DNA from: Ceratothoa steindachneri
Lineage: Eukaryota > Arthropoda > Malacostraca > Isopoda > Cymothoidae
DNA length: 64,000 nt
NCBI GenBank assembly: GCA_963969495.1
Contig: OZ018337.1
Span: 81,295,148 to 81,359,147, forward strand
Reading direction: 5' to 3'
Under the pieces are notes generated by a model. That model was not told where the DNA came from. It made no database searches and saw nothing but the letters and a program-made list of their open reading frames with translations. The position numbers were made by a program, and so were the translations under genes. Each line of letters starts with the position of its first letter. Position 1 is the first letter of the stretch. Positions 49,201-63,269 of the stretch are shown here, in pieces.

Positions 49201-49722
49201 CCAAAAAGCAAGATTCAATAGGCCGAGGGAAAACCTCCACAAAATGGACCCACGTTGGTCTTATGAAGCGCAGCATAATCAAATCATATAAAATAAATGT
49301 CTAAAATTACAATAAGGAATTAAGAATGTATAGATTAATTTTCTTTTATGAATTTGAGAACAAAACAAGGAATATAATTTATTTGTTAATGTATATATAT
49401 AGCAGGCAAGCGATTTTTGGAAGTGAGAGCGGGATAAAAAATGCACAAAGGTCCGAAAAGTCAAAATGACCTGTTTTAATAAGACAAACGCGAAAACAAA
49501 ATTTTAGTGTCTTAGAATAGATTTATCGAAAAAGAGAAGTCTACGAACCACCTGAGTAAACAGACCCGTTGACTAAAGGAATTTTATCACAAAGCTCTGA
49601 CAACCGCATCCTGTTATCTTGATAAAACTTGGGATATGCAAGTAATTTGACTTACAGAGCTTTCATTAGCTATGCCTTTCCGGTGGAGAACGATGATCTT
49701 AGGCTACGCCCTCTAGGAAATA

Positions 49723-49726
<4 letters not shown>
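49201..49726. other. AT-rich stretch, nothing recognised
   Basis: No gene or repeat recognised ahead of the TA microsatellite. Confidence 0.5.

Positions 49727-49766
<40 letters not shown>
49727..49766. repeat. TA microsatellite
   Basis: About 40 bases of pure TA. Confidence 0.94.
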
Positions 49767-49769
<3 letters not shown>

Positions 49770-51354
49770 GAAGCAGCTCAGTAGGATGATTATTGTATTG
49801 TTACGATTACTAGATTACAGTCGTTAAGAAGATTATCTCGTTCTAGTTTTCCCCTTTAAGTTCACCGTGCCTTGTCGTCCTACGCGTTGAATATATATAG
49901 AATGGTATTCGACTGCAATGTAACTTCGTGAATTGCCACTTGTCCCATTAGGGGACAATATTAGGATAAAGTATATTTTTCCAACGTCCTTCTTTACATC
50001 GATTTCCCTGAAACTTTCGGTAAGCCCAACCAAAATAAGAACACTATGAAGAATTCTTCTTTAGAATCAGATACTTAATTCACCTTCGTATAAATAGGCT
50101 ACCCACAAATTGCTAATTCCCTTCAGTACACCCATTTAAATTGGTAACTATAATAATTGGTAACCCCCTAACTTAGTGACATAATCCCCCATAAGTGGTA
50201 ATTGAACTACATATATGCTTTACAATTTCCTCAGATAAAATCTTAAGAAAAAAGCCCTCATTAAAGTTAGGTAATAATTCCAATTGTAATTACCTACTGT
50301 TTGGTTCTCTTCTGTGTTGATATAATGTGACATATTGTTCTATTTTACTTCAAATAAATCAGTTGAACTACATCTAATACACTGCAAGGAATTTTTTTTT
50401 TTTTTTTAATATGAATTGATCAGACATCGCCCTTTATTTATTTGCTGAGTTTAATTGGTAGACTTTAGATGAAATGGTTCTACTCTTCTAAAGTTAAGGC
50501 ATTAAATCTTTAATAGAAAACTTGCTAAAGAGTTTTTTTCGAAACTATTCATTTGCCTTTTGCTTCCACAAGTGATTTGATGTGTAGGAACTACCATTAA
50601 ATTCAATTCAGTTTCTAGAAACTTAGTTACTTTTATTTAGTGGTTTCATAATTAAAGAATCCCAATTGACTTCATCTTCAATAATTCACACTCCTTTTAT
50701 TTATGGTTATTTCGCTTCCAGGATTCAAATGAATTTAATTTGCTTTCATTTCGTTAAGTTATTGAGTGGCAGCACTCCAGCAATTATATTACACTGAGAA
50801 TGAGTTAACTCTGAGAACTTTAATTTATTCATTTTATTCTCGTTATACGTATTATTGTTACCTCGTTATATGTCTGAATGATTTTCTATTTTATTAAGAA
50901 TTAAGTCATTCGGTTCATATACGGCCTAATTTTCAAAACGAATTTCATTGCAGGACAACGTTATTTGCTGAAGGGTAATCGTTACTTAAGAATAATAAAC
51001 GAATCAATTTAATATCTAAGTTGATATTGGGAAGGCGCTGTGGGAACAAGAATTTCGTCCAAAATTTTAACTACTGGGTTCGATCACACACGATTTGACT
51101 CGGGTAAATAATTGATATTCGGTGCAAGAGCTGAATTATTTATTTGTCAGTGCGCTGAGGAACACGACTATTATAAGCAAGATGATTCTGGATCGTACAA
51201 ATTTATTAAAGTTCAATGAATAAAGTGGAAAGGAGTACACCTTTCATTAAGGTAAAAAAATCAATGGTAAATTATCTATCTAGTTACTCCGAAATCGGTA
51301 GTAGATTTATCTTATCCACTGGAAATATTCACTGCAATTACATATGTTCAAAAT
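49767..51354. other. AT-rich stretch, nothing firmly recognised
   Basis: 49770-50050 is somewhat less AT-rich, with a 66-codon minus-strand frame (49833-50033) of unknown origin. A T-run lies at about 50391-50408. Confidence 0.45.
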
Positions 51355-52010
51355 TTTAGAAAAAGTTCGACAAAGATAAATGGATATGTTACTATTATTG
51401 AGTAAGTTTAGTAGAGTAACTGAAGCATGTAAATGAAAAGAAATGAAAAATGATTACAAACCTTGCCAAAATATGTTATTTACAAGCCACTGTATTTTAA
51501 AATACTATTTTAACTTTTATTTGCTCCAATACAGCTCACCTTCTGAACATCTTACCTGGATTTTATCTTTTCAATAGTTAATTCATGTAACAAAGAAAAA
51601 CCATCAAACGATGAATGAGAATCTTTAAGGCCTTTCTTAGATTCAAACAACTCTCAAGTGAATAATTTCAAATCTCTTTGAGGACTGCGGAGAAAACCTT
51701 TGAAAATGGAATATGAAATAAAAATATTCCAAATGGATAGGAATGAGAAAAGAAACAAAATCAAAACTTAGAATACAATAAGAAACTGATGTCTGATGAA
51801 TATTTATTATTTTTTTTTGAGATAAAGTAATATTAGTTTAAGTAATATGAATGTTGATTGCTAAGTCAAAAAAGAGATAAATATATTTTAAAGACGCTAA
51901 CAATTTTCATTACAGCTAAACTATGTATCAGGCAGGATCTGATCATTGGAAATTTATATTATGACAAGATATTGGAGTGAACTATGTTTTCTCTTAGAAA
52001 AGAATGAGCA
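51355..52010. repeat. Dispersed repeat family B, copy 2
   Basis: It aligns over about 600 bases with 63270-63860 in the same orientation: ACTGAAGCATGTAAA at 51418, TAACAAAGAAAA near 51590, AAAATGGAATAT near 51703 and ACAGCTAAACT near 51912. Its last 80 bases match the partial copy at 49.1 kb almost perfectly. No coding frame; class unknown. Confidence 0.87.
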
Positions 52011-52204
52011 TTTTAGGAGGATTTTATAAGTAGAATAAGTGAGATGGTGGCAAGTTTAGAGAACCTGAAAATGAAGAGCGCGGTCAGCACACATAAAACA
52101 TTATATTTTGTGGTGTACGAAATTTTATAGAAGTATCATATTGTAATTGATGAAGTTTCATTGCCTTTTACATCTCTCAGATTGTATGGAACACACCACT
52201 ACTT
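52011..52204. other. Short stretch without recognised features
   Basis: AT-rich link between the repeat and the open frame that follows. Confidence 0.4.
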
Positions 52205-52639
52205 GTGTGTTTTTTTAGTCAATTGAACAATTTAGGCAAATCGAAAAGTGCAATTTATAGGTTGATCGGAAGACAATCGCTGGTGATCCAAAATGCATCG
52301 GGAAATGGTCCGCTTTCAATGGAATGTGAAATTTTAAGGTGTTGTGTGTTTTGCTTCCTCAGTAAACCCCTTGTTTCCCAAACGACCTCCATCCTTCTAC
52401 AGGATCCGGGACAGAAATGTGCTTTCTTGTGTGTCTGCAATAAACAGGGTGGGTGGAGGTTGACGCATTTGTTTTGTGATTATATTTGCTATGATGTACA
52501 TTGTAGGATTGTTGTGTGCAGATGTTTCAGACTCTGTGTACTGCTTAACATGCGCCAGCTTAATTTTTCCGCTGAAATGCTTAGCGTTTGTTCACCCGCA
52601 CCCTGCCAAGCACACCTTACGTTCTCTACAGTAGGCTAA
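52205..52639 (+). CDS. Unrecognised open frame of 144 codons, doubtful gene
   Basis: An uninterrupted plus-strand frame in a block of higher complexity than its surroundings. The translated N-terminus (FFSQLNNLGKSKSAIYRLIG) resembles a helix-turn-helix segment of Tc1/mariner-type transposases only in a general way. The rest is Cys-rich (FLCVCNKQGGW, YICYDVHCRIVVCRCFRLC) without a regular finger spacing. I know no such protein. The frame opens at a non-ATG codon. It may be a transposon remnant read in a partly wrong frame, or chance. Confidence 0.25.
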   Translation: MCFFSQLNNLGKSKSAIYRLIGRQSLVIQNASGNGPLSMECEILRCCVFCFLSKPLVSQTTSILLQDPGQKCAFLCVCNKQGGWRLTHLFCDYICYDVHCRIVVCRCFRLCVLLNMRQLNFSAEMLSVCSPAPCQAHLTFSTVG

Positions 52640-54454
52640 CTAGAGAAATGTAGGAGCAATACAAAAAAATAAAAGAGCACTGCAAGTAAAGTAAAAGAAA
52701 ATATCACGCCCCCAAATCACCCTTAGTAATTTTAAACCATAACTTGCTCAATGTAGTTCTCAACTACCATTATTATTATCAGTATTATTATTATAATTAA
52801 CAATCGGAAACAAGGGATTCCTGTCAAATCTGTAAAAATGGGGAAAGTACAAATTAATTTAAAGAAGACGTTAATTGGGACCGGTAGAGTGCGCAAATCT
52901 CCTACATCTGTCGGACTACGGCAATTGGGGCATAGTTCTCTGTAGAGGACGACTGAAATCAGAATTGAGAAAGTAAGGGAATGGGAGAATCAATGAGTCG
53001 GGCATCAGAGGGAAATAATTCATGACGAGAGAACGAATGAATTCCTTGTGGGCAAATTATTAGTAGTAGTTGCTTTTTGGCGAGGAAAGGCATACCTATA
53101 GAGAAGAGATTTATCCGTATTCTTAAGTGCTATGTACAGCAATGGTGAGAAATCTAGCATACAATCAAGTCAATTTTAAGCTAAAGAAAATTTGAATCTT
53201 TCAAAATCTAAAATAAATCTAGTGCTTAAGATGACCCTTATCAAAGATATGCAAGAAAATGAAAGAAAGGATGAATATATATTATTTTTACTTCAACATT
53301 TTGGAAGTACTAAAGGAATTATTAATTTCAACCTTAGTGATTTTCTAGCAGAGGTATTTTATTCTATTGTTTACATTAGAAATTTTGCCGAAATGTAGTG
53401 AAATACAGAATGTTTGGAAGAGAAAGTCATTGCCCATCTTCTGAAACTCAAGGGAGATAGAGGTCAATCGCCAAAGGTGAAATTTTTGCAACATTCGAAA
53501 AAATTCTAAAAGAGATGAAAGTTTTTTAATAAGTTTTGCCAGAATTAAAATTATGGGCTCATTTTTTTAAATTTTGAGTCAGAATTTTGTGGAGAGATTA
53601 AGAGAAAATGAATAAAGGGGCGGGGGAAATATCCTAAAGTTTATAAATTCCAATTTTATCACATCAAATTTATTGATTTCCAAACAAGTATCTTTGCGGT
53701 AAAACTTAAGCATTTTGTTTCCTTTTCCACTTTTAATTCACGAACAAGATTGATAGATACTAGAAATACCTGAACTTGATGGACATTATTTATTATATAT
53801 TAGATATAATTATTTAGAGATAATATAGAAGACAAACCAAATGGCATGAGATTACCTAGTAAAAAATCTTGAAAAAGCTTTTGTAAATTTTTATTCACTT
53901 GTGTTTGTGCGAAGAATGTAAGTGGTTTAAATCCAACTTTTCCATGTCTGTTTCTCGCATACATAAACAGTTCCTTATGATTCTGCCTTTATCCCTCTCA
54001 TTCTTCTTTCTTTGGCAAAATATTCCTTTGATGTGTCCTTTAAATTATAGGAATAATGTAATTTTTTTTTAAATTAACACTATCCAAACTATTTTATTAC
54101 TATTCTCCTGTGTAATAAACTGTGAAAAATATAACAGGAAAAAAAATGGCTTCAAAAAAGGCTACCTACCGCGTACAAAATTTCAAAGCAAAATATCACA
54201 CTAGGGTTGGTTTTTCTAGAGTACCAGAAAGCATTTTATTTAATAGAAACACCAGTATGCATGACGGCTTTGAAAAATGAAGGTATAGATCCGCTCTGCA
54301 TTAATATTATAAACAAATGTAAAAATTGTTGATCCTACAATAGATTGCATATGGAAATAAGACATCTTTAATTTCAGAAAAGTATAATACAATAAAATAG
54401 TATCACTCTCCGAAATTAATCACTTCCTGTCAAACTAAATCATCTGGTGACTAA
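52640..54454. other. AT-rich stretch, nothing recognised
   Basis: Short chance frames only. No repeat pair seen. Confidence 0.5.
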
Positions 54455-55135
54455 CCGGTCAGAACAAAGTCATACGGATCGATGGGATTACCTCAATCAC
54501 ATGAGATTCTCAATTGTATTGTTCTCATAGCTGAAAATTAGAACCGATTAAAACAATTCTACAATATGTAAATTAACAGAGAAAGGATTTGGCCTGAAAA
54601 TAAATCTCGTAGAAAAAAGTGATGAAAATCCAAACAGAGGTCCATATGTTATGTACTACAATTGATATGAGTAAATTGAAATGTTCAGCTGCTTATAATA
54701 TTAGCTGGAGGAGGTGAAAAATTACAATGCAGAATCACTCTGGAGTGGAAGACAATGTCATGTCAATCATCAGCTTCAAAACCAAATTTCCAGTTACATG
54801 AAAAGAAGGGTAGTTAAAAAATGCGTAATAACAAATATGACCTATGAAGCTGAAACCTGAAACCTGACCTAAAAATGTACATTGGAACTTAGAAAAGAAC
54901 AATCCTATGAACACATTATGATGGCTATAACCTGCCATGAGAGGAAATCAGCCACTTTGAAACGTGGTGAAACCAAACTTGAGAATAGAGTCGAAGCTAT
55001 AACAAACCTTCAATGAAGCTGGGCAGGCCATGTGGCAAGAGTCGCATCAGAATATGGTCTGCGTGGTAATAGGTTCAACCAATTCGCTCACGAACACAAT
55101 GGACACGTGAGACAGAGAATTATTAAATAGGCTCA
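54455..55135 (+). pseudogene. RTE-like LINE tail, decayed
   Basis: The C-terminal part of a non-LTR RT. Near 54485 it reads DYLNHMRF, and in the next frame NCIVLIAEN, together the remains of the FADDIVLIAE block with its catalytic Asp pair lost. FGLKINLVEKSDENPN follows, where the family has KMN..K. From about 54800 one frame reads KRRVVKKCVITNMTYEAET (the TYGAETW block), RKEQSYEHIMMAITCHERK (family RAMER.MLGI..RDR) and, past a stop, SWAGHVARVASEYG near 55018, the WAGH block. The order and spacing match RTE-type LINEs, a different lineage from the copies at 26, 36 and 38 kb. At least three stops and one frameshift. Confidence 0.82.
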
Positions 55136-58100
55136 AAGCTCTTGGGTCATTTCATCCTTAGGAGCGGTGCAACTGAAGAGATGCGTGCCCATCAACCTTT
55201 TCATATCCGGACACATTCGTGTAGAAGTCCATGAGAGTTTTATCTTAGGGACTAAATTACCTGTCGGAAAATAGTGACAGAGTTGGTAGAATACAAAAGA
55301 GATAAGATAAATACATTTAAGTAAAGAGAGTTGTTAAAAGAAAATGGAATATATACTAAGATCACATTAGATTCAACCATAGAAAGTGGAATTTTAATTT
55401 CATGCCGGAACTTGAGTTCTTGCTGAACACAAACATTCCGTTCTTATGATCTTCTGAAAAGACACTATCATTGAAACATCCTAATATCAGATTTTAACAA
55501 TTTATTTTATTCATAATGAACAATTTTGCATTCTATTTTATTGCTACTTTTCGACAACGATTGCGTAGCTCCAAAGCAAAGGTAATAGACTACTTATTAA
55601 CTATTATCCCACAGGTTAATTATGAATTTTAAAATGCTTTGGAAACTGAAGCACGAAACTTGATGTGATTGAATGAATCTTCTTTTTGTGAGGATTCTGA
55701 TTAGTTTTCCTTTTATAGTTTCATACCGATTCAATAAAATGAGAGAGAAGAATGTTTTAACTGTGAATTGCGGATTTCTGACTGGTTTTCTTTTTCCTCC
55801 TACCATCATTAGGATATTGTTAAATCATATAGATACCTATAGAAATATGAAAAGTAATAATCAATTGAAGCGTGAGTTTTATTATTATTTATTGCGAACC
55901 TTGACCATTACCCTTGGTTGGATCTACTTAGATACTCGATAATTATAATAAAACCAATATTAATACTAGTGCTATAAAAGCTGCCTGGACAGTGGATACT
56001 AGAAGCAGTTAATCTTTGGACAAGGTAAGAACAGGAAGAAAAGCATTACAGTGTTATGCCACCATAGTTTTAAACCCTTCTAGCCTTAGAGGTGCTTTAC
56101 CCTAATCGCGTCAGTTGGATGTGGATTGTAAAACTCTTTAGTAGGTGGAATGGAAAAAAGAGTAATTGGCTGGTGCACGAAGGATGGGATAAAAGAGAAG
56201 GTGGGTTTGTAAATATGCTGTAGATGTAAAGACGCAGGTGGGTGAAAATACCTTTGTGTACGCATCAGAGTTGATGCAATACCAAACAGGAGGTAGCACC
56301 TTACAAACCATCTAAGCTAAAAAATATCTTTGTCTTATCCCAAGCGCTGCTTTAGCAGGGAGCTCACCACACCTGGCCTGTGAGAAAATGCAGATTTTGG
56401 TTGTTTTACCACTCTGATTAATGGCCTCTGTTCATTGATATTGTTGCTAATTGGCGGCAGCACAATGGCAACCACCATTCATCTCTCCCTATTTATCACT
56501 AACCAAACTCGAATGAAGATTGAGGAAATATAGAAAGTGGGATGTATGTGGAGGGTTGAAATTTTCGTTTAGTAAACAACAGGCAACGGTAGAAGCTTGC
56601 ATCCGAAACTCGTGAGATTAAAAAACAGACTACAGACAGGAACGTTTCCAATGAATTCTAGGCAGGTAGAAAGCGGAGAATTAATTCCCATCTCATTTTG
56701 AAAAACTGCTTCAAAGTTCCACTCAATGGGATACACAATGTCACTTAAGCTCCACTTTTTGCACACACATTAATAATTATTCTGACTGATTCTTAGCGGT
56801 GTGTTGGAGTATTATGATAAATTGTTTTAATCAGTATATAGAGTTTGCGGAGATGGAATGGCAGGAGAATGAGATAAAGCGATGATTGGTGGCTAAGTAT
56901 TAACTTGTTCGATGAGAATTAGAAAGAGGGCAGTCCAATGTTTACTTCTTATTTTGCTAATATTTGTAATTCATCTATCTATTATCGTAATTACAATATT
57001 GTTTCAGTATTCTTACTTCCTCGTATTATTATATTATGTCTAAAATGAATTAAATATAATAAAATTGGTATTAGAATAACTATTGTTTACCACATTTTCA
57101 TTATTTCCTTGTCACAAAAACCTCGTGCATTTTTTTGCACATCTATTCTGGCAAATAAAAACACTAGTGACTTTTGTATTTCCAAATGAGAAACTAATAA
57201 AAATAGGAAAGCGGAAAAGAACCTTCCTCATAAAATTCAATTCAAAAGTATCAATGCTCTGCCATGTGATGTGATGTGAGGATATCTTTTATGTCCAAGT
57301 CGATCGCGAGTTCTTGGTCAGGTCTCAATTGCATCCTCAAAATTAGAACAATGTTCATGACTCTTCTTCTTTTCCTCTTCTGACGATTACATGGAACTTC
57401 CCTTTATTTTCATAATAATTTCTACCCATACTACCATTGGAGCAAACTACTCACCATGGTAGCGGTGATACCGTACATGAATGCAAAACGAAGACCGAAG
57501 AATAGAGGGAAAAATTACGGTACTTCAGCTACCTAACCACTACGTCTTTTAGAGGCCGTCTTTCCTTAGCATCCGTCATCGATCTTGTACTTTATTTCGC
57601 TTCTACTTGCACTGTTCACTCAAACTTGTTACTACCACTCTAATAAACATATTAGCTCTTTTTTTTACTTATGGAACAATTTTTTCAAGTGCCGCTTTGG
57701 ACGTTTTATTCTCACTTTCAGCTTAACTCAAGCACTAAAGAATAATAATTATTTTGCTTATTTTTCTTAGATAAATTTTATCACATCTTCTTATGCACGT
57801 TTTATTTTTTCAGGCACGTTATACTTCTAAATCACTGAGTTAACTCTTCATTTTGAGTGAGAAATAAACTTCTTTAGTTCGGTCAATTTATTCCTGGAAT
57901 AACCAACACAATTAAATTTTAAATTATAATTTCAGTATACATTCCATTTCATTTTACTCAGCAGAGAATTGAAGTAAAAGAGAAATTCTTTGACACAATC
58001 AAAACATTTTTCTCAGGTTTCCTTCTGTGACTCGATTTCAGAACTTTTGATCTCGGATCAGATTTTTTTGTCAAATGTCCTAAAAAACATTTAGGTTCGT

Positions 58101-58539
58101 GTTTGCAATTAATATAAGTTTCTGATGTCTTTAGTTTTTCTGTTTCTTTCTAGTCGGAATAACAGGATAGGGGGTTCGATTATATTGATTTATAGAGCTT
58201 TCCCTTTGCTTTCGAATAATTGTTCGTTTTAAGATACAAGGTTTATTATAAACACAGATGTGTTGTAAATTTTATTCTGCTATTTTAATTAGTGCCGGTA
58301 ATAGTAAATTAGAACTATTGTTATTATTGACTAATTAATACTAAAATTTAGGATAGATCGAAGGTCATTACTTCAGGCCTTCAAAATTAATTCAATTTAT
58401 TTCCGTTTGGACTTCCATTTGTGAAAAACCCCATACGCCAAACAAGGGTTTATATTGGTAAATGTATTTGAGATAAAAGCCAAATCCTTGGAGAAGGACT
58501 TTAAAAAAGATGATTTACTGTCATGAAAAGAGTGAAATG
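55136..58539. other. AT-rich stretch, nothing recognised
   Basis: 3.4 kb. 56.28-56.56 kb has higher complexity but no readable protein or repeat partner. Frames up to 89 codons look like chance. Confidence 0.5.
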
Positions 58540-58680
58540 GTCAAATAGATGGGGCCCTATGGGACACCACTAAAGGCACTAGGGCTGACAAGAGTCATCA
58601 ATTTGCAACTCTCCTGTAGCCACTGTTCGCATCGAAGTGTGGGGCTTTTTGACCTATGTACAAAACGGCAAAAAAGGAAC
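58480..58680 (-). pseudogene. Possible small LINE RT fragment
   Basis: On the minus strand near 58575-58545 the peptide SGVP, a stop, then GPI matches the SGVPQGS(V/I)LGP motif B seen in the other LINE copies. Preceding residues (VSPSAFSGVP) are compatible. No catalytic box could be read downstream, so this may be chance. Confidence 0.28.
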
Positions 58681-58758
58681 AAATGTGAAATTATTCATAT
58701 TTGTAATACTTCCACCAAGATTATTGATAAGACTGTATATATCTGTCTCCAAACCTGA

Positions 58759-61700
58759 GATTTTCGAGAGGCTTCTGAGAGTAGACAGCCCAATAATGCT
58801 TTAAGTGTCATTAATTAACAGAAAACCAATCAATGACAAGTGGTTATTTGGCTAATTACTGTTATTGACATTACTCTTCATTAGCCAAGATTGAATGCAT
58901 TAAATGCAACTGTAGCTATATAGCGTTTAAATATTAGACCATTTAGAAAGTCAACCTTTTGTAGGAAGGTATGAAAAAGGTATACAAACTTACTCAGCTA
59001 CAGGGTGATGCAGAAAAAACTAAATACTATCTAAAGAATTATATATTTTGTCATTTGAAATAAACTCCCAAATATATTTCCATAGCTATCGTCAATGAAA
59101 GTTAAGATACTAATCAATGTATTTAAAATGCTAAATCGAGTTGTTAATATATAACATTTAATTAAAAATTTCAATGTCTCAAGGTGTTCACAAAGACATA
59201 ACAAGTTCTTTATTCAGACCTGTAATGGCTTAACCTACCGACCAAAAGTATTCTAGTCATATATTAGGTTACTTCGAGACTTAACCTTCGCACTTATTAC
59301 AACAATACACACAATACACCCTTTAATGTTATTTAGTTCAATAAAATGTCCAATATTACGTGAGCAATAGTTTTCAGATGTGTCGCTCTTTGTCTTTACA
59401 GATTATTTAATTCATTGTTCATTTTACTTTTGCTCTTCCTATAGCCATCCTGTGAAGCTAAGGTCTTTTTCTGCTTATAACCACTGAATTATTTTGTGAA
59501 TAGCATATAAAATACCTCAATGGATTTTTGCTCGATCATTGCTTCGACGTGCATTTCCACAGTATTTTGCCTTGTTTCTGACGTCATTCTTCTTTCGTAA
59601 AGGATTTTCTGCTCATGTAAATGAAGGCAATTTGCAGGAAGTATATCCCACCATAATAAATGAGCTAAACCTAATTTTCAGGAAATTCTATTAAATTTAC
59701 GTTGTTATTTATCCAATGTGATCATTTTGAATCCATTGCTAAGAAAATAAATCCTTTTTGTATTTTCTTCCATTTTTTATATTACTTTTCAAGAAAAATT
59801 GATATCCTCGTTACAAATATGTCTCACTTCTTCTCGGCGGCATCAGCTCACGCAACCGAAAATCTAGATGTATTAATCGCGTCATTTGCTTAACAAAATT
59901 CAAATTATTTTTTCCGTCTCCAGGAATAATACACAATTTCTAATTTCCCTGAGTATTCGCAAAGAGGTAGTTACACTACTTTGCAGCGATACCATTTATA
60001 ATGTTTAAGATTAGAGTAAATACAGCCAAACATAAATGTTTAACTTATATATTTTGAACTCGATTTATGTTTTAAAGATTGTAAATATTTACAAATTCTA
60101 GCGTAAAGTACAATTTAACCAAAATAAAATACACTATAATTTTAACATTAAACAAGGAAACTTTGACCATTGTGCCCAGGTTTTAACTCAGAACAAAAAT
60201 ATGGAAATATAACAATATTAACGTCTAATAAAAGGTGTGTCAATGTTCTCGAATATTTCAAATTTGTAATTTAGTTTTTCTATTATTTGGTATTTAGCTT
60301 TTTATGCGTTAAATCAATCGTCGTTTCTGCCCAACAAAGCCAAGCATGTGAGTTTCTGTCCTGGAGAGACTGTACATATTGTAGCTGGACAAGCGCAGCA
60401 CCCTATCAACAACATCAAATTTGCATCGTAAAGCGCTAACTAATCGTCGAATGAGGTGTCAGTTATGCATATGGGTCGCATGGATGGTGAAGAGGCGCCC
60501 TGGTTTTCAGGCCACACTATGTAGCTACATTATAGTTTTTCCCCATCGATGAATTTTAAGCTGAGAGTCGTTCTTCTTTAAAGCACATGAAACACCTACG
60601 AATGTTTAAGAACTTTTCTTGTTCTCTATTTTCCTTAATGAGTAATAGTCCTTTGCAGAAGGCCTTCGATGGTTGCCTTTTTTGCTATTTTAGTAGTGTC
60701 GAAGGTGATGTTGAAAAGACGGGTCCAGTCAGAAAAATTTACTTAACACTTACTCACGTTTTTTGCTGTTAATTTCGGCTTTCAGTTCTTTTGGTTGTAG
60801 GGTGATCATCGACCACACAAGTTGGTTACGAATAAAAACTAATCAAGAAAAAATCAAGTAGGAAAGGGATTATAGAGCAAATATAAACGATGGAGGCAAT
60901 TTACCTAGTAGTTTTCGTGTAGTTTATTCTCTCCTTTCTTCAAATTACTGTTGCAAGAAGTCATATGTACGAGGAGGTAAGGTACCTGAATCTTTTTTTG
61001 AAATTTCATAACTAATGCGGCATTTATTATCATTTTAAACATAAAAAAAGAGTACCTACCTCGCCAATCCTCCTTACAGGGCGAGCTCACGCTTGGCAGG
61101 CAGAACTTCAGTCTGTAGCCTCTAAACGAGTTAAAATAATGATAACCATGTAAAGAATGGCATATTACTGATAGTGTGGTCGAAACAAATAGAAGAACTT
61201 CATTATCTTTATCAATTAAGGCAAAAATGGTGCAAGGAGGTTCGAAAAGATTAAATTTGCTTAATAATATCACAGAAAGGTTTCATGGCAATAATATTTT
61301 CTCTCGATTTTAAATATTTAGAAAAAAATACTTCAGATAAAACTGTCATTGATGACTTGGCAAATTATAAAGTGAAAGATTATGAAAATATTATTGATAA
61401 TGAATCCTTGAATTGAATGGGAGTTTTTAGGATCAAGGCTTTTTATCATAGAATAGATAAAATTTTAATGAGTTAATTTTAGAAAGGAAATGTTTGAAGC
61501 AAAGTACCTTTTATATATCCTTTTGGAAAGAAGGAAGGATCAATGTGTCATATTAAAATACATTTTTTTAATGTTAGAGAATATAGCTCTTGAACAGTTT
61601 AAATTACTTTAAGTTCAGTATTTCGTGAGGGCCTGGGCTCAATAATATTCAGTTAAGCTTCTTTTATCTCCGAGGAAAGATATAAAAAGGCCTAAGTTGA

Positions 61701-63269
61701 CGATGATTCACAGGAGTGCATTAATGCATTCTTTCATTTACCCTAAATATATGCATATCCCTTAATATATAAACATATGCATTTGCATATAAAGAGTTCA
61801 TCATGTTGTGGTTGAGCAAGAAGTTTATTCGTCAATTTTACATTAGAAAATATGGAATCTCAAATAAGAATAATTTGAGAATTGTACCAATAATTTAGCA
61901 AAATCCTTTTGCATCAAAATCAAAGCATCAATTAAAAGGTTTCTGCCTCCATATTACTAAAATAGTAGTGATGAATTTTATGAATTAATAATTTTCAGGA
62001 CCTGACATCCGCTCCATAAAGTGGTAGATGAAAGTAGAAACAAGAGATTTCGAGGAATTCTCGACTTTAATAATTTCCTTGGTAGAGTAAATGGGGAAAA
62101 TCTATACTATGGGACAATTTGGGTTGAACTTTGTCAATTTCCTTTCACTCGATAGGATTAGAACATACTTTCCATCAAATTTGCACTTTTTAAAATTGGC
62201 TTAATTAATAACTAAACTTTAAAAACGGCTGCTAAATAAAAATAAGGTCTAATTGGAGCCCAAATGAATATTCCTATATGTTCAGAACAGGAAGACTTCG
62301 GTTAAGATTTTTACCCTTCGAAGATAATCGTCGCGTCTCTTCCCCAAATAATAAGTGTAACGAAGTATGGTAATCAAAAACCTTTAGACGTATCAAATAA
62401 CTAAAGTCTCCATATATATTTTTGTCTCCTCTTCAAAGCGTGCGTAAATAAAGGAAAAATTAGAAGAATCATATTTTAATCCGAATACCGATGTTGCAGG
62501 TTTGGACCAGAAACTACTTTATCCCTTTTACTGACAAGAACTTGTCAAGAAACGTGCATCAACATTTTAGAGGAATATCCAATATATACAAACCTAAACA
62601 CTGAAATAATTTAAAAACAAATGGAAAATATATTTTTTCCTTTGATGGGTGATCTACTTTCAGACTTACAATCAAAGGAAAAAAATAACTCTCCCATTGC
62701 AGATCTCATTTATGAATAGTTGTTGTTATGATCGTCCTCCGCAATTCTTGGTGCATTTAAGCGTACATTGAAAGTCCAAATCTTCACACAAAGCTTTTAT
62801 CAGTTGGGAAAGAGGAGTTTTGTGAAAACATTTAAGATTGGCTCCCTTAAAAGAGTCCTCATACAATAAATGTCAAACGTTGGGCTGATCTAGTCACTCT
62901 GAACATCTTCGATCAATCTGACTTCTTTGACAATTTTATTCACCTCATTTATTCCCCAAATTTGAGGCAATTTTTCACTTAAAAAATCAAAAAACAATAT
63001 TTGCCTTCACAGTTCACTGAACCTCCAAATAGATATTGTTTGCCTCAATGCCACTACTTTGCCACTTTCCTTTTTTTCTTGGCGCCATTTTTTTTTTCAT
63101 TCTCCCGGTATAAAATGTGATCTTTAATTACATTGTTTGATAAAAAATACAGTGAAGCGGAAGCAGATTGCAACTAAATTGCATATAGTAATTGGCAGTA
63201 ATATGTGTGGGAGCGATCAGAGATCTCATGATTAATAAGGGTTTGAGTGTTGAATGTGGCATGATAAAA
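58759..63269. other. AT-rich stretch, nothing recognised
   Basis: 4.5 kb. The 122-codon minus-strand frame at 60905-61273 and the 63-codon frame at 59702-59893 have no motif I recognise. The block 60330-60560 is less AT-rich, without readable features. Confidence 0.5.

Noticed and set aside
51070..51100. GGGTTCGATC, resembling a tRNA B box; a similar GGGTTCGATT lies near 58171
   Set aside because: No matching A box, cloverleaf arms or acceptor stem can be drawn around either site.
60905..61273. 122-codon minus-strand open frame
   Set aside because: No family motif and no supporting context. It could be an exon, but nothing in the sequence favours this over chance.
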